This document shows positions 52,331 to 62,575 of a stretch of DNA of 64,000 nt, one piece after another. The DNA comes from Salminus brasiliensis. Lineage: Eukaryota; Chordata; Actinopteri; Characiformes; Bryconidae. The stretch spans positions 14,789,771-14,853,770 of the forward strand of contig NC_132893.1 in the NCBI RefSeq assembly GCF_030463535.1. The letters run 5' to 3'. Made by a program: the position numbers and the translations under genes. Position 1 is the stretch's first letter. Every line of letters begins with the position of its first letter. The notes below the pieces were generated by a model. It searched no databases. It was not told where the DNA came from and worked only from the letters and a program-made list of their open reading frames with translations.

Positions 52331-55029
52331 AGCAGGGCACTTTTTATATAGCAGGTTATATTTGTATTTTTTTGTATTTGGGCAGTTCACTTATTTTATG
52401 TTTTTTGTTATTTGACTCGTTTGAAAGTCTGGAAATTTAAGTATAACAAGACCCTTGTCTTTATGATTTTAAATGTTTTTAATGGTCCAAATAAGCCTCT
52501 TAAACATTTATTCCGTTGTTCTTGCTCTATCAAAAACGAACTGACCTTGGTCTGATTATGAATCCCAATTGAGAGATTTTGATATTCCCAAATGCAATAA
52601 ATTCTATAGAGTTGCTTCTTATGCAGCTGCAAATAACAACTAAAGGAGTTCTTATCTTGGTACAGAGGACGTGGGAGATTACTATTATAAGGAAGGGGTG
52701 AAGAAAGAAGAATAACACACATTACAACAAAAGTAAGAAATGAGAATATTGCCTTTATTTCAGTTTACGCTCCAACTCTAAGAGATACCAGTTTTTCTTT
52801 TCTGTTAGATTATCTAACAAATCTAGTGGTCTTTCAGTTAGTGGTGGGAGCAGATATGAAAAGTCATTAATCATTTATTAATTAAACAGATCAGGGGGTG
52901 ATATTTCTTAGTCAGCTGGCCGCTAGCTCTGAGCTTAAGCTATGTAATACCACATTGTCTTTACTCGACTGCTTGCAGCATCTTAATCCGAGCACTAAGC
53001 AACATACTTTACATGCAAGCACAAATCTTTCGGCTCTGATTTTAGGAGTGAATTAACCAAATTTCTTCTGTTTAATCAGGATTCAGTGGACAATCAGAGG
53101 TTTATTGGGAGCAGTGAATGGTTTCTTTAGGAATAATTCTGTTTTTGGTTCTTGGTGACAGAAGAATATTAAGCTCATTGCAATACAAATCATTTTATTT
53201 AAGAATATTACCAGAAAGGTCCAGATACTTCTCTTTTCTAAGAGAAAAAGCAGAATTCCTTATTATAAGGGTTAGACAAAATGACTATTTTAATAGAAGC
53301 AGGCCCAGTCACCTCTTGGTGCTAAAACTCAGTAATGAGAAGTTCTCAAATATTGCAGCAATAAGGTCCCAATGATGAACTACTTATAGAACATGCACAA
53401 ATCAATGGTGCGTTTTACAAGTTCTATTCAGAATGATATAAATCAGACCAGTCCCAAAAAAAACCTTAAATATTGCCTCCTTTTTCCATTCCTTAGAGTT
53501 ACCACAATTGTCTACTGACGAGGCATCTTATTTAGATCCGGAGATTTCTCCTCTAGAATTGAAAGAGACCCTCTGTCAGATGAAAAAAGTAAAGTCTCCT
53601 GGTTTGGACGGCATCCTTGAGAATGCCTTTTCACTATATTGCTGGAACCTCTAGCTCAAGCAGTACGCTGTTTTATTCCTAGCTCCCTATAATAAAGAAA
53701 GCCCAACGTCATATTTCAGTTTATATGACGAGGTTTTGTTCTTTTTAGATAAATCAACAGATTCAATTACCTCTGCTTAAAAATGTCAGGCCACAAGATA
53801 AACTGGGATAAATCTTCACTTCTCCCCTTAAATTGTCAGTTAGACCAAAGCATGCAAAGTGGTCCACCACTGGATTGTGTGTCCCGCAGTGAGTGACTGT
53901 CCTCAAAAAAATGGTATACTTGAACAAATTAAATAGATACTAAATTGGATAAACTTGCCCTCACTGCACTCCAGAACGTAGTGGTAAAAAAGAATATTCT
54001 GTCTAGACTGAATTTCTATAGTTATACGATACATTTGCTCCTGCCTATAAAAAAATATTGGGATATGACCATTCTCAATACACATGCATACAACCTTGAA
54101 TAAAATGATCTACTGTACAGAGGTGTGAGTCAGATGGTGTTCTTGCATTTCTAGAGTTTGAAATGTATGCTCAGACGTTTACCTTAAAACCTTGATCAAC
54201 ATGCCTGAATCAAAGTGCTCATAATTCATGCTGCTCAATAGAGGAGGCTCTGGTACAGGCTCTGGTAGCCCCGTGTAAAGTAAAGGTCTTATATTTTGTG
54301 TTTTTTCCCCACTAGATACTGTGAACTATATTTTGGACCCATAATTTCGCACCTTATATTAATTTGGCATTAACAGTTGTTTAGGCAGACATACTCTAAT
54401 ATGGCATGAGCTCTCTCCACTCTTTCATAATCATTATTTACTGATGGGGAATGCTCCGTTTCATTGCCCCCCAATGGGAGAGCAAAGGAGTTTAACCTCC
54501 AGGTGATATCTGCAGTGAAAATGGGTTAAGATCTTTCCAGGCTATCAAAGAGTAATGTAATGTGCTCAGCACCTCTTTCTTTAGGGATCTGCAGCTTAAA
54601 CCAGCCCTTTGGTCTCAGAGACTCACTGAACTCCAAATTACATCCCCACCTCATGCTTACAGTGCTTTACTCCAGCCTTGCTCGGCTTCCTGTATTTTTT
54701 TCCTTCCTGTATTGTATTGTTTTTTACTTTAAGCCTCTTGTAGACGGGTTGGACTGTGTGTGGTCAAAGAATCTTGAGTCTTTATGTCTTGAGGACCATG
54801 CATGGGAAATTATCGATTTATCTTTGAGGAATCCTGATCACCAAATAATCCACTGGATATTTCTACATAAATTTTATCTGACATCATTAAGATGATTCCA
54901 TATGCAACTTTTCCAATCTCCAGCTTTTGATTTGTGCTCCTTAGGTAAGCTTGGCACCTTTCTTTCATACATTTTAAAATAGTTAATAAACATTTGTTCT
55001 CAAAAAAAAGAATTTGCTTTAAAAACGTG
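52331..55029 (+). mobile_element. L1/Tx1-type LINE, long degenerate copy
   Basis: The most extensive copy of the L1 subfamily seen at 3.6 and 18.8 kb. 52,475-52,530 reads NGPNKPLKHLF (endonuclease start). 52,755-52,860 reads FISVYAPTLRDTS and LVVGADM. 53,300-53,600 reads LSNEKFSNIAAIRS and LKETLCQMKKVKSPGLDG. At 53,720-53,760 the active-site region reads SLYDEVLFFLDKS, where one codon of the YADD-type box is lost. 54,120-54,960 is the C-terminal part with LGICSLNQPFGLRDSLNSKL. It has many frame breaks and deletions, notably of RT motifs near 53,630. Confidence 0.84.
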
Positions 55030-56999
55030 ACCGGGTCAGAGATGGCTGCTTAGACTTTTACTCCGTTTTTACACCTGTCTTTATTCACACTCCACCTCGG
55101 TTTAATCTCTTTAATGCAGTCCCACTTTTGATATACCTATGACTGATACTTCTGGGGATAAAGATTTTCCCATTTCTTTATCTACGCAGTCCCAGAGACT
55201 TAAAGACAAGAAAACAAGTTCTGGAATCCGCTGAGGGGGATGAAGCTAGCATTCCTGCTAATACTCAACCAAACATGGTTATTCTTCATGTTGAACTCAG
55301 ATCTATCGGCTGATTTCAGGATAATATGGAGGGCTGTCTTCAAGATATTGCAGGCTGTCTCCTCGGTGGAGGCTTCATTATCCACTTTACACGAGGTACC
55401 GCCACAGAAGGCAGATTTGGAAGAGGTTGAAAACTTGGTGGCTGAAGGTCCAAAATTACTTTCTTATTCCTACTAACCGTATACATATGTTGAAGGTCTG
55501 TCAAATTGGTTTTATCTGACCACAGTCCAGTGTATTTGGATGTAATGGTAAATTTAACAGCATTAAAAACTCCTCAGTGGAGATTTAACACATTTACTAA
55601 ATAAAGAAGCTTTTGTTTCCATGTTAAAGAGAATAACAGATTATTGGCAAGACAACTGCTGCTCTCCAGTTACTAGTGCAGTTAAATGGGATGCCGTCAA
55701 AAACACTTTGCAAGGTCATTTGATCTTCTGCGTCTCTTCAGAAAGAACTCGGAGCCAAATACCAAAGAAAAATTTGGAAGTTGAGAAGCTGCAACTAGAA
55801 CACACACAGTCTGTTACAAATTGGTCTCTGCTAGTAAATGCTAAATTAAAACTTAACCCTGAATACACTCCTCATATTTCTAAGTTATTACTTTTTTCTA
55901 AACAGAAATAAACCCAGTTGTTTATTAGCTCACCATCTTAATTACAACAGACTGAATGATCTATAAAAGCTATTAAAACTCCTCTGGAGAGTTTTCTTAT
56001 GACCTTCGCATAATTAATGATCGTTTTAATATCGCTTTACACTTCAGACTGTAGTTCACATTGATCAGACTCTTTTGAATGCCCCCTTTACACCAGAGGA
56101 GATCTGGGATGCTATTAGGGCCATGCCCTCGGGAAAAGCACCTGGCCCTGGCGGCTATCCAGTCGAATTTTGGTCAGATTTATACCCCATTTTTAAGCCC
56201 ATGATTGATAATAATCCTGAAGAAAATTGAAATGCTCTACTGTTAAAGCACAAAAACCCAACAGAATGTGCTTCCTATCGACCCATTAGTCTACTTAATG
56301 TAGATCACAAAATTTTAACTAAAGCACTGTCTCGCTGACTGGAAACATTTCTTCCATAGATCATTAAACCTGATCAGATGGGAATCATTAAATCCAGATA
56401 TGGATCCGATAACATTCGCCACCTTTAATATTTATAAATCTTCTTACCAAAAGAAAAGACCCTACCTGCTGAGAAAGTGTTCAGCAGGATTGAATGGAAT
56501 TTTCTTTTTGCACTACTGGAGAAAATCGTATTGGGGAATAATTTTATAAATATAGTTAAATTGTTGTATTTAGACCCCTCAGCCTGTATTAATGCAAACA
56601 ATCTTATCTCTGATGTTGTGCCAATTGGAAGACACCGCAGACAAGGCTACTCTTTCAGCATTGCATTTTGCCCTAGTAATGGAACTCCTTGCTGAATACA
56701 TTTACATCTAGGTTCATTATATCAGGAGTTTTAGTGGGAGAAGCAGACCATCGTATCATTATTTGCAGACGATATACTTCTATATTTAAAGAATCCAGTG
56801 ACCTCTGTTCCTGAAATCAGAAACTTCATCACTAATTATAGTGTGCTGTCTGGCTATAAAATCAGTTTTGGCAGGTCTACAGCTATTCAGCTGAATGTCC
56901 TGAATTATATTAAACTATATCTACTATTCCAGTTGACAAAAACTGGCTTTAGATACCTTGGGATAACATTTATCTCTGACCTGAACCACACTTCTAGGG

Positions 57000-57200
57000 T
57001 TATTGGTTGTGTGTTTTCCTCCTTCTAGATTAACCGTGGATCCTGCCGGCTCCTAGAAGACCCACTCACCAGCCCCCTTCATTCCTCCAGGATCACCAGG
57101 TAGGTCACTTGTCAGAGTCACAAGTCTCTACTGTGTATGGCCTGGGGATGAGTCAGCTAACACTGACTTCATCACATGTCATCCTAGATCCCTAACTTCC
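57000..57200 (+). repeat. Repeat module G, copy 3 (exon-like 71 bases)
   Basis: The 71-base segment at 57,029-57,099 is flanked by CCTTCTAG and CACCAG/GTAGGT exactly as at 26,988-27,058, and ACAAGTCTCTACTGTGTATGG follows in both. The upstream part with the GTAAGT donor is missing here, so only the acceptor side was copied. Confidence 0.55.
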
Positions 57201-57624
57201 CTACCATTTATTTACAATTTTGACAAAATATCTCTCTGATAACTTTGTAGTGTACGATATGTTGCTTTCTTGAAGAGATGCTAGAAAATATATAACATAA
57301 TTCCCTAATTGTATCTCTATATGATCACCACTCTCCTTGAATCCAGATCTACACCCTCAGCTTGGGGACATTGGGCTTAGTAATTGGACATTAAGGGGCA
57401 TAGAGGATTTTTCTAGTTTATTCATAGCAGGAGTTCATTCTGTTCTCTGTATCTCTTAAATGCTGTAGATTCCTCACTGGAAGATGACACCATCAGTATT
57501 CTACATATTCTATTTTGTCTAGTTAAAGTGTATTCTGTTCTGGTCAAAATCAGATATTCCTTCCAGAAGGATGTGGTTGAAGCAAATGGTTACGTATGGA
57601 AAAGCTAACCTGGGAGTTGCCTCA

Positions 57625-57718
57625 GAACTCTTTAAGTACTAATTATGTAAAGCTGCTTTGTGACGACAACAGTTGTAAAAAGCGCTATACAAATAAATTT
57701 GACTTGACTTGACTGGCT
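57625..57718 (+). mobile_element. Short non-LTR 3' tail (TTGAC repeats)
   Basis: GTAAAGCTGCTTTGTGACG, GTTGTAAAAAGCGCTATAC and AAATAAATTTGACTTGACTTGAC form a conserved fish LINE/SINE tail with a pentameric repeat. It is inserted in the L1 3' region: compare 27,590-27,610, where AGAATGCTTTACCAGAATTTG is continuous. The family is uncertain. Confidence 0.75.
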
Positions 57719-57800
57719 TTACCAGAATTTGATTCCCTTTACAGTTGTACTTGGAAAAGGACCAAAACTGAAATTCCTTAGACATCCCATTTGCCTTGTA

Positions 57801-58649
57801 TTTGACACTGAGGAAGAGGTTTCTCCATCTTCCCATTTCCCCCTAAAGATCTATAGCATGCAACAGTATATAATATATCTAAATGCCTTAAATGTAAGTG
57901 TAAATATAGTAGGCAGGTGAAGGATTTAATTGATTACACCCATTTATTCTGTAATTTCTCAGTTTGTATTGAAAAGTAATATCAATATTCCTCATAGTAT
58001 CTCAGACAAACCCTGCAGGATCAAGCCCACTGCTCCTAAAATACACTCTAGAGTTGGAGTTACTGAGTTACAGATCCCGACAACATGCTCAGTTTAACAG
58101 AACTATCCCCTACCACCACCCCCCCATAAAGCAGCAGCAGGTGTAAGAATCAAACTAATTGCTGCTATTTTTGTGTCTCATGTTGAGGTAAATATTGCTT
58201 ATTACTATTCTCTAGAGCTTCAGAGGCATCCGTGGTGCTCTCCAGAGCTGCAATCCCTTCTTCTAGATGTGCTAGATCTTCTCTATACAGATGAAATTTG
58301 TGAACTTGTACGCCACCAATATTATAATTCCGAACTGATGAAAGGATGAAAACATACTAGACCGGTCTGAAAGTCTTCCACCTGAACACCCAAAACTGGA
58401 AAAGGTGCTTAATCTTCTGCCTCTAACTAGGGTTGGACGTGCTTGGACATTCAAAGCTAAAAAAAATATATACCATAATCAACTCATGTACACAGGAAAG
58501 TCACATCATTTTACTAAAATATGAAATCACGAAAGTGAAATCTGACCATATCCACCGATTCAGTCACAAATCCGAGTAATCTCTTGTAAATGTGTAGCTA
58601 TATGGATTTTATTAGTTACAACGGAGAAACCACTCACGTTAGTAGCTAG
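57801..58649 (+). other. Mixed segment with cryptic coding-like patch
   Basis: 57,840-57,870 matches module H. 57,905-58,020 matches the SGNH-LINE spacer (CATTTATTCTGTAATTTC, CTCATAGTATCTCAG, AAACCCTGCAGG). 58,205-58,325 reads YSLELQRHPWCSPELQSLLL then DVLDLLYTDEICELVRHQYY without a stop. After a frame change, 58,370-58,460 reads SLPPEHPKLEKVLNLLPL then TRVGRAWTFKAKK. I do not recognise these words. They could be decayed host or retroelement coding sequence. The rest shows nothing. Confidence 0.4.
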
Positions 58650-58951
58650 GAATGGGCATGAGTAGTGTTACTCGATTTGGACGCTAGAAGTCATTCAACA
58701 TATCACAAACATTTGAGTCAAAATAGTCAAACTTTTGATTTATTTGGCAAAAAAATCTGTCACGCTCTTTGGTGCTGAGGGAGTAAACTGCTGTGGCCCA
58801 TCTGCTTCTCTAGCGTTAGCCAGCACTAGTCTGGATAGCTTTTCCTAGCACTAGCCATCTCAAATATCATCTTGATAACCCAGCTGTAATCGGACCACTA
58901 AATATAAATCCAAGCACTCGAATGTTTAAATGACTTAAAATGCTCATCCCC
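58649..58951. mobile_element. Possible non-autonomous hAT element
   Basis: The segment begins GGAATGGGCATGAGTAG and ends TTAAAATGCTCATCCCC, an imperfect inverted repeat (about 9 of 11 bases). Its GGRATGRGCAT-like end is of the kind seen in hAT elements. GCTAG occurs at both flanks, but an 8-base duplication is not convincing. No coding content. Confidence 0.3.
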
Positions 58952-59259
58952 GCTAGTGGTTGTTCTAAATGATCTTGCTGAGGTTAGCTAAGCTTAGCTG
59001 AAGATCAGTGCTCACCTGTTCAGGAGAAAATCGGCCAGTTCGCCGTCCGTCTTGAAGTCCTTCTGGGCTCTAAGCTGTCTCCATTGATCAGACGCATCAC
59101 ATTTACTCTTGTTTTACTCCGTATCTGGTCATGGATCAAACAAATTTAGATAGAAATTGGATATTAAAATGTAGCTAGCATCGTGATATAATGACCAGAC
59201 ATGTACTCTGAAACCAATCACTTGTAGCTGTGAACAAGACGACATCCCTACTTTATAGT
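58952..59259. other. Unassigned segment
   Basis: Mostly unrecognised. 59,180-59,260 matches the part of module H just before the SGNH-LINE leader (TAGCTGTGAACAAG, CATCCCTACTTTATAGT). Confidence 0.4.
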
Positions 59260-59689
59260 ATTTCATTTTAGCTTTGTCTTCTTTATCAGTTGTAGTCCTG
59301 TTGTGCTCTCTGCTCCCTGTGTTACTGTCTCGACTGACTGTCGTTTGTGTTTGTTTACTCTTGAACATGGTGACCGGAACGAGCTTGACCGGCAGATCCA
59401 GCTGCTGTTGTAGAGGCAGTCTAAACTCCATCGACGTGGCTGTCTTTCTTCCAGCACTACCTGTGTGGTGGACACAGAGGGGCGTCGTCTCCACTCCCGC
59501 ACCGGAAAGACCCTGGGGGTGTCAGCGTAGCCGACTGCTACGTCCTTGAGGCCAGTGTTCTCACTGTTGAAGATTCTACTGTAAAACCCTTAAAAGTATT
59601 GAAAAGAGTAACGCCGCAGTCTCCTGTTTTTCAGGGGCCTGTGTCCAGGACTCTTTCGGCGTAATCATCGTCTACTATACTTGCTGACA
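59260..59689 (+). mobile_element. SGNH-LINE, copy 12
   Basis: Short leader and ORF1: TSLTGRSSCCCRGSLNSIDV in one frame and LPVWWTQRGVVSTPAPERP in another. Block I reads VLTVEDSTVK near 59,548-59,575, so Gly of GDS is Glu. It continues with the FFGACVQDSFG-like segment and breaks at CTACTATACTTGCTGAC, where copia follows. Confidence 0.77.
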
Positions 59690-60900
59690 CAATGGTCAGC
59701 TGGGTTCTGTGTAAAGCCATTTTCATCTAGATAATCATGCAACATGTTCAGGTTCCTCCAGACTGTTTGAGATCACACAATGATTTATTCAGTTCACAGA
59801 CAAGCTTTTAACCTGTATTTGACTTTCCTTCAAATCCCTCTGCTTGCTCCATGCAGATCTCGCAATTAATCAGAGCGTTCAAGTAGGCTGTTGTAACGTC
59901 CATCTGGTGGAGCAGAAGGTTGGACTGTGTGGTAATCTGCATCAAAGAGTGTATAACTGCAGCTGGAGAAAATGTCTCCATGTAATCCACTCCCATTGGT
60001 TGACTGTAATCCTTAGCAACATATCAGACTTTGTACATTTCAGATCCATCTACACTGTTTTTAATCATAGACCCACCTTCCCACCACTGCATGTTCAGCT
60101 TCTGGGAGGGGGGGTCAGAGTAAATTTGTCATTTTCAATGAGAGATCTCCTCTCCTCTTTCAGAGTCAACCCAAAACTGTGATTTTGTTGAACTCCTTGC
60201 CTCTTAAAGCTCTGTGGTACGTTACAGACCCTGTAGCAGTAGTCAGTTCTGGTCAGTGTCTGATCTTCAATATCTGACACAGTCAGTTAAGTACTGAGGT
60301 GCTTTCCTGTCTCTCTTTGGATGGCATGTACTATGTCTCTCTCTCTCTTGTTTTAAGTGGTGTCTTGAGCATCAGTTGCAGACTCTTGAACCTCCTCTGG
60401 AATCTGACAAAACAACTTTCATGTTCTTTCTTGTTCTTTCATACCCTACAAAGACTCCCTTTAACATTTTGACTCTAGCTTCATTCTCTCAGGCTTTTGT
60501 CCTGTCAACATTTTGTACAGAGTTTCAAACAGCTGTTGAAGCCCCTGTTGCGAATTACTGCAGTGGTCATTACAGCCCATCCAGAATTCTTTAGGCAAGT
60601 TGCTCTATTCTAGTACACACCTTTCCCTATCAAATAGGGTTCTCAGATTTTTCTCTGCTGTATTTTGATGTGGTGAGGAAGGTGCCACGTTCTCATGCTT
60701 GTACTCTTCTCACTGAGCAATGCCTAAAAATCCGTTGCTGTAACTGAACAAATATATTTTACTGTTCAGTATGGAGGTAACATCAGCCAAGAATCACTCC
60801 GTAGCTTTTACAATTAGACTCTTATTTTTCAGGAAGTTCACAGACTGTACCCGAGTAATCCTCAGTAAACGCCGGAGTGGACCCCATGACTCCTAACTAT
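59690..60900 (-). mobile_element. Copia-like pol fragment, copy 8 (clearest RT)
   Basis: The minus frame at 59,996-59,808 reads MGVDYMETFSPAAVIHSLMQ, LHQMDVTTAYLNAL (first RT Asp in QMDV) and CMEQAEGFEG. It is followed by LVCELNKSL at lower coordinates, then cut at 59,690. 60,060-60,470 is fingers and linker, and 60,610-60,890 integrase. This is the clearest copia diagnosis in the window. Stops exist between segments. Confidence 0.88.
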
Positions 60901-61735
60901 TTTAATGGAGGGAAAAGTTAGTGTGCTTACCATCGGTTTATTCGAACCGGATCTGAAGGATTTTTGCTTTCCACAGCTACAGCCCCCCAAAATAAGACCC
61001 TCACAGTAAGGTCGCACTAATGAGAGCACACCTGAATAAACTGCCAACACTCCACTTGCTCTTAAATTGTACATGGCATTCCACAGCATAACTCGCCTGT
61101 TTCCATCCCAAACACAGAGCTCTTAACTTTCTCCAGCTTGAGCTTAGCTGCAGGTTTTCTCATGATGTGAATGTTTTCAACATGCAGGCTTCTTAGAAAG
61201 AGCAATTTTTCCTTTGTTGTCTTCAGATATTTTCACAGGTGTATATTGATCACAGACCATGCCATAGAGTAGCTGTTCTTGTAACACAGTTCCTGATCAG
61301 TTGTACCCTTTGAGTACATTGTTACAGGCTTAACTGCAGTCTAGTGTTGTTCTTTTGACTCAGACAAGTACTGTGATAATTTGCTGGTGGTCCAACTTGG
61401 ATCAGGTCTTTTACATTGTAATGGTTGTGGCTTTGCAGCTCCTCTTCAGATAAAAAGAATAGTAACGAGGAGAGTACCATCCACTGGTAACAGTGAGCAT
61501 TATATTTAGTTTACTGTACCACAAATTCACTGAACAGAACATCCACCAGTCTAAACCAGGGAAGTCCTTGGTGTGAGTTGATTCAAGACTAAAGCTGAGA
61601 CTTGTATTTATTTATTTATTTATTTTTCTTACATTTTTAATTAAGGTCTATTTATTCACATTTGTATCATACAGAAAGCACTAATTGTGAAAACAGCCCC
61701 CTGAGGTCCCCCACCTTAGACACCCTTGCCACATT
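60901..61735 (-). other. Probable copia 5' region and unassigned sequence
   Basis: 61,110-61,500 on minus reads DNKGKIALSKKPACWKHSHH and YSKGTTDQELCYKNSYS, compatible with the gag/protease side of the same copia element, which would lie here given the minus orientation. No decisive motif is present. 60,901-61,110 and 61,510-61,735 show nothing, except a TTTA run at 61,606-61,627. Confidence 0.35.
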
Positions 61736-62040
61736 TGGGTCAAATTTGAACTTTTATAAAGTCTTTAATAAAAATACAGGTAATATGAGCACATACAAGT
61801 GCCCAAGGGAAGGCAAAGGGTAAAAGAGAGTAAATGTAAATAGTGAAATAGTTCAAACCGGGTGTTAACCAGCCGATTAATCAAGTCTATTTAAGTCAAG
61901 ACAACCTGCCAAGTAGTATTAAATTCATCACTGCAGCCAGCCAAAGAGTATCCGATTTTTTTTATTATTCTATAAACTGCATCAAGTTGTTCACCCAATT
62001 TTTGAAGCTAGGAGTGTTTTGTTCTTTACATTCAAGCAAT
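61736..62040 (+). repeat. Repeat module E, copy 4 (partial, inverted inner piece)
   Basis: Keeps AAAAATACAGGTAA, GAGCACATACAAGTG, AAGGCAAAGGGTAA, TCTATTTAAGTCAAGAC and AAGTAGTATTAAATTCA. The inner piece at about 61,840-61,882 has the same inverted orientation as copy 3. The first third of E is missing, and the TATAAAA is deleted. Confidence 0.65.
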
Positions 62041-62394
62041 ATAAACAGAGGAGAATATATTTGTGGAGAAGCAAATCCGAATACCACAGTTTGAGGTTCC
62101 ACAAAGATCCCAATATTCCTCTGAGTCCAGAGTTTTCAGAGACAGGATCAGAAACCGACAGAGGCGGCCGCCGACATCCCAATGAGTGATTCTGAGTCAA
62201 TTCAGGCGCTCTACTGACTCTGAGACTCTGTACCCGAGGTGTCTGTAAGCCAATTATTACAATTGGTTGCCTTACGAATTTAGAACACACTGGAGGAGAT
62301 GGGACTCCATATCAAAGGGATCCAGGTTATCCGAACAGGGATCCAAGTGTCCGAAGGTCTTGGAACATTTAATTCCCCAATTTGGTTTTGGGCA
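62041..62394 (+). repeat. Repeat module F, copy 4
   Basis: GAGAAGCAAATCC, CCAATATTCCTCTGAGTCC, GTTTTCAGAGACAGGATC, GGCGGCCGCCG and CTGTACCCGAGGTG are present. The first 60 bases of other copies are missing. It ends in TTAATTCCCCAATTTGG, close to retroviral integrase sequence. Confidence 0.65.
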
Positions 62395-62575
62395 GAGTCA
62401 TTCCATGGTGCGAGTAGCCTTTCCAGTGCCAACAGACTCTGTACACTCCATACAGAGCGACGATTGGATCATGGTGAAGGACTTGAGGAGAAAATTGTTG
62501 AAATCAACTCGATAGTTGGGGCCTTGGTGGGTTCTGCACATCACATCAACTGCTGTTCTAGTAGCTGTTTCTGAA
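62395..62575 (+). mobile_element. Endogenous retrovirus integrase C-terminal remnant
   Basis: The frame at 62,395-62,515 reads RVAFPVPTDSVHSIQSDDWI and MVKDLRRKLLKS, the short C-terminal domain of retroviral integrase (W-x-V/M-V-K-D-x-R-R-K). After a stop, the continuing words match the end of that domain. This is pol's last part. gag, RT and env are absent here. It is the third retroviral piece in the window to follow a module F copy. Confidence 0.72.

Larger units (their letters stand above)
55030..57800 (+). mobile_element. L1/Tx1-type LINE with ORF1 remnant and FADD box
   Basis: 55,138-55,450 resembles ORF1: MTDTSGDKDFPISLSTQSQR, then LRSIXADFQDNMEGCLQDI in a shifted frame and DLEEVENLVAE, a coiled-coil type. 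55,460-55,900 is endonuclease end (SDHSPVYLDV) and SNWSLLVNAKLKLNPEYTPH-like sequence. 56,080-56,330 is RAMPSGKAPGPGGYPVEF and SYRPISLLNVD. 56,477-56,695 is RIEWNFLFALLEKIVLGNNF and the following segment. 56,762-56,773 encodes FADD, the intact catalytic box. 56,798-57,028 is a continuous 76-codon frame through SGYKISF. The order EN-RT is intact but broken by stops. Module G interrupts at 57,000. Confidence 0.87.
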
